This document shows positions 20,152 through 29,314 of a DNA stretch of 64,000 nt, in pieces. Every line of letters begins with the position of its first letter. Within the stretch, counting starts at the first letter, position 1. The notes below the pieces were generated by a model. It did not search any database. It was given only the letters and a program-made list of their open reading frames with translations, and had not been told where the DNA came from. This DNA is from Rossellomorea marisflavi (GTDB lineage: Bacteria; Bacillota; Bacilli; Bacillales; Bacillaceae_B). The position numbers were made by a program, and so were the translations under genes. The stretch lies in NCBI RefSeq assembly GCF_001274775.1, contig NZ_LGUE01000001.1, positions 1,585,705-1,649,704 of the forward strand, read 5' to 3'.

Positions 20152-20200
20152 TGTTCGGTCTCCTTTATCGTATAAGTAGTAGAAGATAGTTTATTATCGA

Positions 20201-21133
20201 TTATTTTCCCCAGCGCATGACGATCGCACCCCAGGTCAAGCCTCCACCGAAGCCCACCATGACGACGACGTCATCTTCTTTCACCCTTCCGGCCTCAAGA
20301 TCCTCGACGAGTGAAATCGGAATGGATGCGGCAGATGTGTTTCCATATTTATTCACGGTCTTGGACATCTTCTCAACAGGCAGCTCCAAACGCTGTCTTG
20401 CAGCTTCCATGATGCGGATATTCGCCTGGTGAGGGATGAGGAAATCGACGTCCTCTTTATCCAGCCCTGCTTTATTGATGACATTGATGGAGGATTCGCC
20501 CATCTGACGGACAGCGAACTTGAATACTTCGCGACCATTCATGATGATGTGCTCATCCTGATAAAGATGCTTTGCACCGGTTCCATCAGAACCCAGCTCG
20601 AAAGCGAGGATCCCTTTCCCATCTGGTACAGGACCCATGACGGCAGCCCCGGCCCCATCACCGAATAGGACGGCAGTATTGCGGTCATCCCAATCTGTGA
20701 TTTTCGACAGCTTCTCCACACCGACGACAAGGATATGTTTGTAGGCTCCGTTGTCGATGAATTGTTTTGCGGTAATCATACCATACATGAAGCCTGCACA
20801 TGCAGCACTGATATCCATGGCTGCCGCTTTCTTCGCCCCCAGGCGCTCCTGGAGGAGGCATCCGACGGAAGGGAACGGCTGATCAGGTGTAACGGTTGCC
20901 ACAAGGATCAGGTCGATATCCTCAGGTGAGATGCCTGCATCCTCGATGGCTTTCTTCGCTGCTTCATAGGCCATATCCGATGTATCGATATCATCCCCTG
21001 CAACACGTCTCTCTTCAATCCCCGTCCGAGTACTGATCCATTCGTCCGATGTATCCACCATTTTTTCCAAATCGGCATTGGTCAGTATCTTCTCAGGCAG
21101 ATAGCGCCCTATTCCAATGATTCCAGTATTCAT
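20201..21133 (-). CDS. fabH: 3-oxoacyl-ACP synthase III
   Basis: FabH (310 residues) starts fatty-acid synthesis by condensing acyl-CoA primers, mostly branched ones in bacilli, with malonyl-ACP. The Cys-His-Asn triad is visible: C112 in SAACAGF, His in IPHQANIR, Asn in NKYGNTSAA. The frame opens at a GTG at 21154, but GGGGGATG lies just before the ATG at 21131-21133, which gives the normal start [14 protein letters not shown]. It corresponds to fabHA (yjaX) by position. Confidence 0.95.
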   Translation of the reverse strand: MNTGIIGIGRYLPEKILTNADLEKMVDTSDEWISTRTGIEERRVAGDDIDTSDMAYEAAKKAIEDAGISPEDIDLILVATVTPDQPFPSVGCLLQERLGAKKAAAMDISAACAGFMYGMITAKQFIDNGAYKHILVVGVEKLSKITDWDDRNTAVLFGDGAGAAVMGPVPDGKGILAFELGSDGTGAKHLYQDEHIIMNGREVFKFAVRQMGESSINVINKAGLDKEDVDFLIPHQANIRIMEAARQRLELPVEKMSKTVNKYGNTSAASIPISLVEDLEAGRVKEDDVVVMVGFGGGLTWGAIVMRWGK

Positions 21134-21174
21134 ATCGGCATCCCCCTGTTTCACCTTAGCTTTATTATCAATTA

Positions 21175-21191
21175 TTATGACTTGGTACTAA
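21175..21191 (-). promoter_or_regulatory. FapR operator-like site upstream of fabH
   Basis: On the minus strand the 17-mer TTAGTACCAAGTCATAA resembles the FapR operator: a well-kept TTAGTAC half-site and a weaker second half. It lies 42 bases before the fabH ATG, where FapR would sense malonyl-CoA status. The rest of 21134-21498 holds the comZ terminator and no gene. Confidence 0.55.
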
Positions 21192-21414
21192 TTTTAACGG
21201 ACTTTTACTCTTTCTGCAATTCTTTTTGCCTTAGTTTCGGATTATCAGACCGAAGTTTCCTTGAAGTGTCCCAAAAGGTTTTTCACGATTCACAGGAAAG
21301 TGTATTCGATTCAGGCTGAGTGAATGATGTACTCCCACTTGACCCGGAGCAAGGACTTTTATTTAGACGTGTTCTTTGAAACTGGCTAGTGAGTAACCCA
21401 CTTTTCATCACATA

Positions 21415-21459
21415 CGAAAAAACCCAGGAGGGACTGAACGTCACTGCTCCTGGGTTTTA
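21415..21459 (-). terminator. terminator of the med-comZ unit
   Basis: Perfect 10-bp arms (21421-21430 with 21447-21456) with a 16-base loop are followed by a T-run on the minus strand. Confidence 0.8.
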
Positions 21460-21498
21460 CGATGAACAGAGGAATCTTCCCTTACTGTTCTATGTACA

Positions 21499-21681
21499 TT
21501 ACTTCGCTGCGTCTTGTTTACCTAGTTCATACGCTTCATTCATGACGTTGGTGAACATGGACAGGAAGGGTTCGATCATCTCCGGACTAAGCTGGATTCC
21601 TGATTTTTCGAGCTGTTCCTGTGCTTCCGGAAGATACTTCATCGCTATTTGCAAGAATTGCATCGTTTTGTCTTCATTCAT
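21499..21681 (-). CDS. comZ: ComZ, competence regulator
   Basis: This is a 60-residue, charged, helical protein (MNEDKTMQFLQIAMKYLPEA). In B. subtilis ComZ is a small repressor of comG transcription and is encoded with med. Its ATG overlaps the med stop by four bases (ATGA), so the two are translationally coupled here. A terminator follows. Confidence 0.82.
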   Translation of the reverse strand: MNEDKTMQFLQIAMKYLPEAQEQLEKSGIQLSPEMIEPFLSMFTNVMNEAYELGKQDAAK

Positions 21682-22643
21682 AATGGCGGCTCCTTTCCGT
21701 TCGGTAGTTTTCCGGTATCGACATACGCTTTGATATGCTGGTTCATCTCGGTCTTGAATCCGGCAGGGATGACAGGGCTGAATTCTCCCATGGAGATGAC
21801 CCCGTCCTGGAAATCGAATTCAAGATTACCAGACTCAAGTTCACCGGCAGTATATTTCCCGGCAATCAATTCATACAGCTTGTCGGCATGCTGGACCGTA
21901 CTCGTCAACACCGTTGTTTCCCCAAGATCTGACTGGTCGCTCACATACCCGATGGCATAGCGACCTGATTCCTTGAGTTTTTCAATTACAGCCACATTAT
22001 ACCCGTCCCCTGCTGGATATACAACGTCCACGTCTTGATCGAGAAGCCCGTCGAGCCTATCGAGTGCAACCTCCGAGTGGTCCCAGTGACCCGTATATTC
22101 GACCAGGACCTCGGCTTTACCGTTTTGGTATCTGGCTCCATCAATGAAGCCCTGGACCTCCGGTTGCCAGGAAAAGGCGGCAATGACGCCTAGTCGATCC
22201 GTCTTTGTTTGGGATGCAGCAGTCATTCCTCCGAAAAACCCCATGGCGTACCCGTTGAACGTCAAGCTGGTAGTATTCTTCTCCGTAGCGTCCCCATTGA
22301 AGCTTACCAGATGCATATTCTCATGCTCCGATGCCACCTCATTGAATATGGAAGAGTATTCATTCCCATGACCGAACACAAGATTGACGTCCTCTTTTTC
22401 AAATTCATCCAGGGCATGACGGACCGACGTGTCTCCATTCATTCCCTCTTTATAGTAAACCTTCACATCGAACTCTTTCTGGATGCCCAAAAGACCTTGG
22501 TACCCTTTTGTCCCCCAAACGCCATCATCAATCGTTTCCGGGACCAAAAGGCCAGCATTGTCCATCTCTCCTGACCGGCTACCGGCAGTACAGCCCCCCA
22601 GCAGCAAAAGGATCATCGACAAGTGAAAAAATTTCATGATCAA
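21678..22643 (-). CDS. med: Med, BMP-family lipoprotein activating comK
   Basis: This lipoprotein of about 321 residues has lipobox LGGC and a basic-lipoprotein/PnrA-type binding domain (VWGTKGYQGLLGIQ; VNLVFGHGNEYSS; YPAGDGYNVAVIEKLK). Med positively regulates comK in B. subtilis; members of this fold bind nucleosides. The start is uncertain. A TTG at 22641-22643 is 9 bases from GGAG, whereas the ATG at 22635-22637 is 15 bases away, so TTG is preferred. It is coupled to comZ. Confidence 0.83.
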   Translation of the reverse strand: MIMKFFHLSMILLLLGGCTAGSRSGEMDNAGLLVPETIDDGVWGTKGYQGLLGIQKEFDVKVYYKEGMNGDTSVRHALDEFEKEDVNLVFGHGNEYSSIFNEVASEHENMHLVSFNGDATEKNTTSLTFNGYAMGFFGGMTAASQTKTDRLGVIAAFSWQPEVQGFIDGARYQNGKAEVLVEYTGHWDHSEVALDRLDGLLDQDVDVVYPAGDGYNVAVIEKLKESGRYAIGYVSDQSDLGETTVLTSTVQHADKLYELIAGKYTAGELESGNLEFDFQDGVISMGEFSPVIPAGFKTEMNQHIKAYVDTGKLPNGKEPPL

Positions 22644-22706
22644 GTACAGCAACTCCTTTGATTCTTCGGAACTCGTAAAAATAATTGCAACGGGTATATT
22701 TTACCT

Positions 22707-23420
22707 TTACCTGTCCGAATAAGGGAAGCTATTTTTTCCTTTTTTTATACCGGCTTCCTTTAATTGCTCATCAAATATATTTTCTAAACTCTTTGAAGCC
22801 ATGACGGGAATCTCCTTCCCCCTGATGTTCTTCGGTGCTTCCAATTGCGGAATTGTCGCTTCCGTCAGGAGGGCCGAAGCATCGGCCCAAGCTGCCTCTC
22901 CCTTCAGATGAAGTTCGCCCTTTTCCCCTGTGCATGAGATGATCTTCCTGGCCGCATCCTTCACGTAGATCACCCCGGTCGGATCATCCTGGACCGGTTC
23001 ATCCACACGGACGTCCTTTATAAGTCTGGCAAAATGGTAGGACACCGGCTGTCGCAGACCGATCAAAGTGGGAACGTATATATCAGCCCCGGATGGATTA
23101 CCTGATGGAGGGTCCTGAAAATGGCTGAAAACCCTGATGGTGTATCCTGCCTGTTCCATCAGGGTTTTTCCTTCTTTTTCAGTCAAAAGGTCATCTGCAT
23201 CATAATAGGGTAGATACACATGACTACCGGAAGGGACGAGGCGATCCCAATTCCCAAAAGACGTCCAGTGAAGATTGGCATTCCGTCCGATTTCCATCCA
23301 ATGGTCACCCATCTCCCTGCCGGAATCAAGTGCCGTCACCTCCCACCCTTCCTCCAACATTGCCGTACATAATTGAAAGCCCAGAAAACCCTGGGCCGGA
23401 AACACATATGCATGATTCAC
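22707..23420 (-). CDS. yjaV: YjaV, Rossmann-like protein of unknown function
   Basis: This protein of about 237 residues begins with a beta-strand and a glycine loop (YVFPAQGFLGFQLC), then VTALDSG. That looks like a worn nucleotide-sugar-epimerase Rossmann fold, because the usual GxxGxxG is incomplete. The frame allows an ATG at 23433-23435 without an SD. GGGAG sits 8 bases before the GTG at 23418-23420, which is used here. It lies between yjaU and med as in B. subtilis. Enzymatic activity doubtful; function unknown. Confidence 0.65.
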   Translation of the reverse strand: MNHAYVFPAQGFLGFQLCTAMLEEGWEVTALDSGREMGDHWMEIGRNANLHWTSFGNWDRLVPSGSHVYLPYYDADDLLTEKEGKTLMEQAGYTIRVFSHFQDPPSGNPSGADIYVPTLIGLRQPVSYHFARLIKDVRVDEPVQDDPTGVIYVKDAARKIISCTGEKGELHLKGEAAWADASALLTEATIPQLEAPKNIRGKEIPVMASKSLENIFDEQLKEAGIKKGKNSFPYSDR

Positions 23421-23438
23421 TTCTTTCACTCCCATCAG

Positions 23439-24179
23439 CTAAAGATCGCTCTCGTGCTTCGCAAAATAAGATGTGAATTTCCTTCCCAGTGACATACGCT
23501 TCTCAGGAAGAACATAAAACAGATCGACCATCAGACCGTTCTCCAATCGGTCCCTATATATATCTAGTATGAGTGAGACTTGATTTTTATAACGGTTCAG
23601 ACTGGCAGGTTGCACAATGTAAAGCGGCATCGGGATGGTGTGGAACACATCTGATTCTGTTAAAGATTCAATGAATGCCGGCCACTGATCTTCCGTAACG
23701 CTGAAAGCATGTCTGATTTCCCGGATGAGCTTTTTGTGGAAAAACTTCTGCTCCTTTTCCTGTTCAAGATGGTTTCTAAGGGACACACATGGAGACAGCA
23801 TGACGATGCTCCTTACCTCGTCTTTCATCAGGGGATACAGGTCTTTCAGCACAAGCCCGCCCATTCCTTCGATCAGGATGTGAATGCGCGGATTGATGAT
23901 CTCAGTCCTTTTCACATATTGATAGAGGCGATGGGCAAGGCGGACTGCCCTTTTGTTTCCCCAATTGGCTCCGTAGAGATTGCTGTAAAAAACGATATAC
24001 CCTTTATCTGTCATGTCACGGACCCATTTCTTACGGAATTCATGATGGGACCAGAAACTGCTTTTCTCATCTACATCTTGACCGTAGTCACCGATGATCA
24101 TCACTGCAAAACCGTTCGGTCGTTCGGGATAATGAATCATGCACCACTCTTGCTCTACTTGAAACAATCGTTGATACAT
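23439..24179 (-). CDS. yjaU: YjaU, alpha/beta-hydrolase-like protein
   Basis: This 246-residue protein starts at an ATG 8 bases after AAAAAGGAG; 41 upstream in-frame codons are rejected. The middle resembles an alpha/beta hydrolase: FAVMIIGDYG, then HILIEGMGGLVLKDLYPLM. However the nucleophile elbow reads GMGG with no serine, so it is probably not a working esterase. It precedes yjaV and med on the same strand. Function unknown. Confidence 0.65.
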   Translation of the reverse strand: MYQRLFQVEQEWCMIHYPERPNGFAVMIIGDYGQDVDEKSSFWSHHEFRKKWVRDMTDKGYIVFYSNLYGANWGNKRAVRLAHRLYQYVKRTEIINPRIHILIEGMGGLVLKDLYPLMKDEVRSIVMLSPCVSLRNHLEQEKEQKFFHKKLIREIRHAFSVTEDQWPAFIESLTESDVFHTIPMPLYIVQPASLNRYKNQVSLILDIYRDRLENGLMVDLFYVLPEKRMSLGRKFTSYFAKHESDL

Positions 24180-24404
24180 CTGAAATTCTCCTTTTTCCAA
24201 GGTACTATAGTGTATGCCAGGTTCCTGTATCGGAAAGGGGATTAGCCCATTAATGAAGGAATTCATGATGAAGAGAATGAAATGATAGGGTTTACATTTC
24301 ACATTTTCGCCATTTATTAAAAGCTGAAGCTGTGGTAGTATAGAGGAGATTATGAATGTTTACATAGGCTTTTTCAGCCAATTATATAGAAACGGGGTGT
24401 AACC

Positions 24405-24587
24405 GTGAAATTTTTCTGGATGTTCTTTTGGGCATTTGCACTGACCGAGATGCTGACTTATGTTGTAGCAAACATGAGTGGCGGAAAATTCGATTTCATG
24501 CAGGGATTGATCTTATCCGTAGCTGTCACGATCCTTGCTTATATCGTAACATTGATCCTTCCCAACGAACCTGTCGAAGATCATTAA
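24405..24587 (+). CDS. yjzD: YjzD, DUF2929 small membrane protein
   Basis: This 60-residue protein starts at a GTG (MKFFWMFFWAFALTEMLTYV). It has two transmembrane helices around residues 3-22 and 32-52 and an acidic C-terminus. The pattern matches the DUF2929 family, B. subtilis YjzD, divergent from yjaU. The SD is a modest GGGGTGT. Function unknown. Confidence 0.75.
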   Translation: MKFFWMFFWAFALTEMLTYVVANMSGGKFDFMQGLILSVAVTILAYIVTLILPNEPVEDH

Positions 24588-24645
24588 AAAAAGCATGTAG
24601 ACCGGGTCTGAATTTCAGACGACCGTCTACATGCCTTTTTTATTC
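24586..24645 (+). terminator. terminator of yjzD
   Basis: The outer arms GCATGTAGAC and GTCTACATGC pair perfectly and enclose an inner GTCTGAATTTCAGAC hairpin. A poly-T run follows at once. Confidence 0.85.
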
Positions 24646-24782
24646 AAAACGCCGGAGATTTCTCCGTTCTTTCCGCTTGAGCTGTTGGTGCAATTAACTC
24701 GCCTTAAGATTTCGTGAACGGAAAAGTAATACTGATGACGAGCAGAAGGAACCCAGGCAATATAACCGTCCGAGAGGGACCA

Positions 24783-25013
24783 ATGCCAGCAGCCAACCAA
24801 CCACCGAGAATCAATCCGGATAGTATACTGAAAATTATCAATGTGGCCAAAATTCAACAAGTCGTGACCCTCACTTTGGAAGAGTGGGAGCATATCAATG
24901 AAGAAATAGTAAATACCATTAATTTACGATCATCTAAAGAGGTTCCCGACAGTAATCGTTCGGACTATAAATTCATTGTTCTTACGTACAAAGATGATGC
25001 TAGCTCAGAATGA
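24783..25013 (+). CDS. doubtful small ORF, hypothetical
   Basis: This 76-codon frame (MPAANQPPRINPDSILKII, ending TYKDDASSE) has AGGG 5 bases before the ATG. The middle is charged and helical (TLTLEEWEHINEEIVNTI). No family is recognised. The opposite strand at 24704-24850 carries a competing 48-residue hydrophobic frame without an SD. This stretch may be a degraded gene rather than a working one. The 24646-25085 region holds nothing else I can support. Confidence 0.22.
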   Translation: MPAANQPPRINPDSILKIINVAKIQQVVTLTLEEWEHINEEIVNTINLRSSKEVPDSNRSDYKFIVLTYKDDASSE

Positions 25014-25085
25014 ATAAAATAAACTGACTGGGTTTGTTTACCATCTCTCGAATCCGATGATAACTTGACCAATCGTAGGAAAGAA

Positions 25086-25327
25086 GCTGAGACATAAGTG
25101 TTTTAGTCATAGTAAAACCCGAATTCCTTTGCATACCACTAGGCAAAGGAGTTCGGGTTTTTAATTTGGTTTACCAACATTTAAATGTCATTGTTTCCAG
25201 CGGTTGATTGGAGTGCAAGACGAAGACTCCTGTGGGAGAGTAGCTAATGTGAGACCCCGCAGGCATGCCGAGGAGTCTCACGGGTTACCCACGGAAAGCG
25301 AAGTCTGCACAGGAATCATTAGCGGTA
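25086..25327 (+). repeat. composite intergenic repeat, copy A
   Basis: This copy has two modules. The left one (about 25086-25163) is a terminator-like hairpin whose arms 25115-25132 and 25143-25160 enclose 10 bases. The right one (25197-25327) starts CCAGCGGTTGATTGGAG and ends ATTAGCGGTA, with an imperfect inverted repeat around GTGCAAGACGAAG / AAGTCTGCAC. The same arrangement recurs at 47349-47560 and, inverted, at 61060-61337. It lies between the 24.6-kb region and the 3' end of clpB. Confidence 0.85.
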
Positions 25328-25382
25328 TAAATAATTTAAATTGATCTTGTTCATCATTAAATAGGATCTTTCCCAATCCTCA

Positions 25383-27968
25383 TCACCTGATGATCAAGCC
25401 CCGCTCCCCTTTCTCAACCATCACTTCTCCAGTAGCCTTGCCTGCTATAATGGCCCTGGCAAGTTTTGTTTCGATTTCTTTTTGCAAGAAACGTTTCAAT
25501 GGACGGGCCCCGTACACGGGATCATAGGCCGACTCAGCTATGAAGGACTTGGCTTCGTCCGTGATTTGCAGGGAGAGACCTTGTTCAGCTACCCTCTCTT
25601 GCAGCTCCTTAAAGAGCTTATCAATGATGCCTTTAATATTGTTGACGCTTAGGGGTTTGAATAAAATGATATCATCCACCCTGTTCAGAAATTCCGGTCG
25701 GAAAGAAGCCCTCAGCTGACCCATGACCAATTCCTTCGTTTCTTCATTGATCTCCTCTTCTCCGTGATTGCGCTCAAGAAGATGGGTTGATCCGATGTTG
25801 GAGGTCATGATGATCACTGTGTTCTTGCAGTCCACGGTTCGTCCGGCAGAATCGGTGATCCTCCCATCATCAAGCATCTGAAGAAGGATATTGAACACTT
25901 CTGGATGGGCTTTTTCGATCTCGTCAAGTAGGATCACCGAATATGGCTTACGTCGGATAGCTTCAGTAAGCTGGCCCCCTTCTTCATAGCCCACATACCC
26001 GGGAGGGGCTCCCACCAGTCTTGAAACCGCGTGTTTCTCCATGTACTCTGACATATCGATACGGATCATGTGATCCTCACTATCGAAAAGGGTCTGGGCG
26101 AGGGTTTTTGCAAGCTCGGTTTTTCCTACTCCTGTGGGACCCAGGAAGATGAATGATCCGATAGGACGGTTGGGATCCTTGATCCCTGCCCTTGCCCGGA
26201 TGACGGCATCTGTCACCAGACCGACCGCCTCATTCTGACCGATGACCCGCTCATGAAGGATGCTATCGAGTTTCAGGAGCTTTTCCCTTTCACCCTCCAC
26301 CAATTTCGTTACGGGGATTCCCGTCCACCTGGCTACAATGCCTGCAATCTCTTCTTCCGTGACTTCTTCCCTCAGCAAACGTCCCTCTTCTTCCTTCAGC
26401 GCTTTTGCCTCGAGACCGGCAAGCTCTTTTTCAACTTCAGGGATCTTCCCATGCCTGAGCTCCGCTGCTTTGTTCAAATCATATTGATTTTCTGCATCCT
26501 CTAGGGACCGGCGCAGTTTTTCAAGCTCCTCACGTTTTTCCTGGACGATGGCGATGCTTGCTTTTTCCTGCTCCCATTTCATCTTCATGCCGTTCAGCTT
26601 TTCCTTCAGGCTGGCAAGGTCCCCCCTGATCGAGTCAAGCCTTCCCAGGGAAGCCGCATCCTTTTCTTTCACCAGAGCCGCTTCTTCGATTTCAAGTTGC
26701 ATCACCTTCCTGGTGACTTCATCGAGCTCTGTAGGCATCGAATCGATCTCGGTTCGGATCATGGCACAGGCTTCATCAATAAGATCGATGGCCTTATCCG
26801 GCAGGAAACGATCGGTGATGTAGCGGTCAGACAGCATCGAAGCCGCCACGATGGCCCGGTCATGGATATTGACACCATGGTGGATTTCAAAACGATCCTT
26901 AAGTCCACGGAGGATCGAGATCGTATCTTCCACGGTCGGTTCTTCTACAAGCACTTGCTGAAAGCGTCGCTCGAGGGCAGGATCTTTTTCAATATACGTA
27001 CGATGTTCATTGAGCGTCGTCGCGCCGATACAGTGAAGTTCCCCCCTGGCGAGCATCGGTTTCAGGATATTTCCTGCATCCATCGCTCCCTCGGTTTTGC
27101 CTGCACCGACAATCGTATGCAGCTCATCGATGAAGAGGATGATCCTTCCCTCACTTTTTTTCACATCTTTCAGTACCGCCTTCAGTCGCTCTTCGAATTC
27201 CCCCCTGAACTTCGCCCCTGCTACGAGTGAGCTCAGGTCCAATTCAAAGATGGTCTTATCCTTCAACCCCTCCGGAACATCTTTTCGGACGATCCGCTGA
27301 GCAAGGCCTTCTACGATGGCCGTCTTCCCTACACCCGGTTCCCCGATCAGAACGGGATTATTTTTGGTTTTCCTTGAAAGGATCCGGATGACATGACGGA
27401 TTTCTCCATCTCGTCCGATAACCGGATCAAGCTTTCCGGATCGCACCTCTTCCACAAGGTCCCTTCCATACTTCTTAAGGGCTTCATATTTCATCTCAGC
27501 CTGTTGATCTGTCACTTTGTCCCCTCCCCTGATGGTTTCCACCTGATTTTGAATCGATTGTTGCTCAATCCCTTTTGAAAGGAAGTAACGCGTTATGGGA
27601 TGATCTTGCTGACGGTAGATCCCTACAGCAAGATGTTCTGTAGATATGTACTCATCACCCCATTTTTCCATAAGCTGTTTGGCATCATCAAGGAGACGAC
27701 GAATATCAGCAGCGAAGTATTGTCCATAAGGAATATTTTCCCCCTGTACCTCCGGGACCTGCTCAATCCTTGACTGTATAAACTCCTGCAGCTCTGAAAT
27801 ATCGAGATCCATCCGGGCGTAGAGGGAAGCCAAAAAGCTGTCCGGCCCTTCAAGCAGACGATCCCACAGATGGATCAACAGGATGTCCGTATGCTTTTTC
27901 TCCTTTGCCAGTTCTCCTGCCGCCACGAGCCCCTCCTGGATGGCAACGGTGAATTGATCAAAATTCAT
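25383..27968 (-). CDS. clpB: ATP-dependent disaggregase ClpB
   Basis: This 861-residue Hsp100 chaperone has an N-terminal Clp repeat domain (residues 1-145), AAA+ domain 1 with Walker A GEPGVGKT at 209-216, a long coiled-coil M-domain (about 400-540, which distinguishes ClpB from ClpC/E), and AAA+ domain 2 with GPTGVGKT. It works with DnaK to rescue aggregated proteins. Its SD AAGGAGGAG overlaps a CtsR operator, so it is presumably heat-induced through CtsR. It lies between yjzC and yjzD, where B. subtilis 168, which lacks clpB, has no such gene. Confidence 0.96.
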   Translation of the reverse strand: MNFDQFTVAIQEGLVAAGELAKEKKHTDILLIHLWDRLLEGPDSFLASLYARMDLDISELQEFIQSRIEQVPEVQGENIPYGQYFAADIRRLLDDAKQLMEKWGDEYISTEHLAVGIYRQQDHPITRYFLSKGIEQQSIQNQVETIRGGDKVTDQQAEMKYEALKKYGRDLVEEVRSGKLDPVIGRDGEIRHVIRILSRKTKNNPVLIGEPGVGKTAIVEGLAQRIVRKDVPEGLKDKTIFELDLSSLVAGAKFRGEFEERLKAVLKDVKKSEGRIILFIDELHTIVGAGKTEGAMDAGNILKPMLARGELHCIGATTLNEHRTYIEKDPALERRFQQVLVEEPTVEDTISILRGLKDRFEIHHGVNIHDRAIVAASMLSDRYITDRFLPDKAIDLIDEACAMIRTEIDSMPTELDEVTRKVMQLEIEEAALVKEKDAASLGRLDSIRGDLASLKEKLNGMKMKWEQEKASIAIVQEKREELEKLRRSLEDAENQYDLNKAAELRHGKIPEVEKELAGLEAKALKEEEGRLLREEVTEEEIAGIVARWTGIPVTKLVEGEREKLLKLDSILHERVIGQNEAVGLVTDAVIRARAGIKDPNRPIGSFIFLGPTGVGKTELAKTLAQTLFDSEDHMIRIDMSEYMEKHAVSRLVGAPPGYVGYEEGGQLTEAIRRKPYSVILLDEIEKAHPEVFNILLQMLDDGRITDSAGRTVDCKNTVIIMTSNIGSTHLLERNHGEEEINEETKELVMGQLRASFRPEFLNRVDDIILFKPLSVNNIKGIIDKLFKELQERVAEQGLSLQITDEAKSFIAESAYDPVYGARPLKRFLQKEIETKLARAIIAGKATGEVMVEKGERGLIIR

Positions 27969-27981
27969 GCACTCACTCCTC

Positions 27982-27998
27982 CTTGACCATTCTTGACC
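27982..27998 (-). promoter_or_regulatory. CtsR operator of clpB
   Basis: On the minus strand it reads GGTCAAG-AAT-GGTCAAG, the tandem-heptad, 3-base-spacer design of CtsR boxes. It overlaps the clpB SD and lies 9-25 bases downstream of a perfect TATAAT (28007-28012) whose -35 is weak. Confidence 0.8.
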
Positions 27999-28054
27999 TT
28001 TTCTTTATTATAGCTCTTTTCGTCCGTATTAGAAAACAAAAGCCCATGGCTATA

Positions 28055-28083
28055 CAAAAAAGGATGGAGCTGATGCCCCATCC
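28055..28083 (-). terminator. terminator of yjzC
   Basis: A 9-bp stem with one G-T pair (28062-28070 with 28075-28083) and a 4-base loop are followed by TTTTTTG on the minus strand. Confidence 0.8.
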
Positions 28084-28090
28084 CTAATCA

Positions 28091-28270
28091 TTACGGCTTC
28101 CTTGCATACGTCCAGTGGCGATCGTCGTTTGTCGTCTCAGGAAAACGATCCCCGGCCTTCAGTTTAGCCTGCTTCGGGTGATTGACGGTACTCCCGGTTT
28201 CACCGATTTCAATGTATATCCCATTATTGGGTGCTTTTTCGCCACCCTTGAAGTGTCTGCGCTGTCCCAT
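28091..28270 (-). CDS. yjzC: YjzC family small protein
   Basis: This 59-residue basic, soluble protein is MGQRRHFKGGEKAPNNGIYI onward, with IGETGSTV and AGDRFPETTNDDRHWTYARKP, as in B. subtilis YjzC. The ATG at 28268-28270 has AAAGGAGGGG upstream; the 20 upstream in-frame codons are rejected. It is a single-gene unit with its own terminator. Function unknown. Confidence 0.82.
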   Translation of the reverse strand: MGQRRHFKGGEKAPNNGIYIEIGETGSTVNHPKQAKLKAGDRFPETTNDDRHWTYARKP

Positions 28271-28445
28271 TGTGACCCCTCCTTTATGAAGCATGTGCTT
28301 CGCTTCTATTTTTCGACATACGGGAGCCATTCATACCTGTCAGAAATATGTCAATCTCTTTTCGATTGGGCAAATTCCCTTTACAGTCTTTTACTCAATG
28401 GTGTTAAATGAATTAGTGTGAATTTTTTTGCTTGGAGGAAAGAAA

Positions 28446-29264
28446 ATGGATTTTATTTTAATACTGAAGTACCTGGTACTCGGACTCATTCAAGGTTTGA
28501 CCGAACCGATTCCGATCTCATCCAGTGGCCATCTTCAAATTATTCAGCATTTCTTTAATATCAAGACCACTTCATTAACGTTTGAAATTCTTGTGAACAC
28601 CGCATCCCTGCTGGCAGTGCTCATCATTTACCGCCAAGATATCTACAGGCTGATTGCTAACGGGCTCGGATACTTCAAGACGAAGTCCCCGGAAAATACC
28701 CGGGATTTCAAATTCATCCTTTTCTTGATCGTCGGGACGATACCTGCAGGCGTCATCGGTGTCCTTTTCGGTGATGATATCGAGGCGCTCATTTCTGATC
28801 GTATTATCACAGTGGGAATCACCCTGATCATTACGGGTATTGCCCTATGGCTGATCCGTAATCTGCGCGGGCGAAAAAATGATGGGGATCTCAACTTGAA
28901 GGATGCCATCATCGTGGGACTCGCACAGGCAGTTGCCCTGATACCGGGTATCAGTCGTTCAGGCGCCACCATCGTCGCAGCCATGGGACGGGGGATGAAA
29001 CCCGAAACCGCCCTTCGATTTTCTTTCCTTTTATACATACCTGTTTCGTTCGGTGTCATGTTGCTCGGCATCAAAGACATGATCAACGACCCTAAATTAG
29101 GGGAACTGGCCGTACCATATACCGTTGCATTCCTGGCCTCCCTCATTGCATCCTACTATGCATTAAGATGGTTCATGGGGATCATGGCAAGGGGCAACCT
29201 GAAAGTGTTCGCCATCTACTGCTTTGTTGTCGGCGGTGGCGTGGCACTATTTTCCCTTCTATAA
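28446..29264 (+). CDS. uppP: undecaprenyl-diphosphatase UppP (BacA family)
   Basis: This 272-residue polytopic membrane enzyme dephosphorylates undecaprenyl diphosphate so the carrier lipid can be reused for peptidoglycan. It has the (E/Q)xxxE motif as Q16-xxx-E20 in [12 protein letters not shown], the SSSGH loop (SSTGH in most members) and [13 protein letters not shown] lies 7 bases before the ATG at 28446; a TTG upstream is rejected. It is followed by fnr on the same strand with 50 bases between them. Confidence 0.88.
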   Translation: MDFILILKYLVLGLIQGLTEPIPISSSGHLQIIQHFFNIKTTSLTFEILVNTASLLAVLIIYRQDIYRLIANGLGYFKTKSPENTRDFKFILFLIVGTIPAGVIGVLFGDDIEALISDRIITVGITLIITGIALWLIRNLRGRKNDGDLNLKDAIIVGLAQAVALIPGISRSGATIVAAMGRGMKPETALRFSFLLYIPVSFGVMLLGIKDMINDPKLGELAVPYTVAFLASLIASYYALRWFMGIMARGNLKVFAIYCFVVGGGVALFSLL

Positions 29265-29314
29265 TTCACGAAGAGGAATATCCTTTACCTATCTAAACGA
29301 AATGGTGTGAGGCT

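Noticed and set aside
23709..24245. 178-codon plus-strand frame
   Set aside because: Antisense to yjaU, which has a good SD and conserved position.
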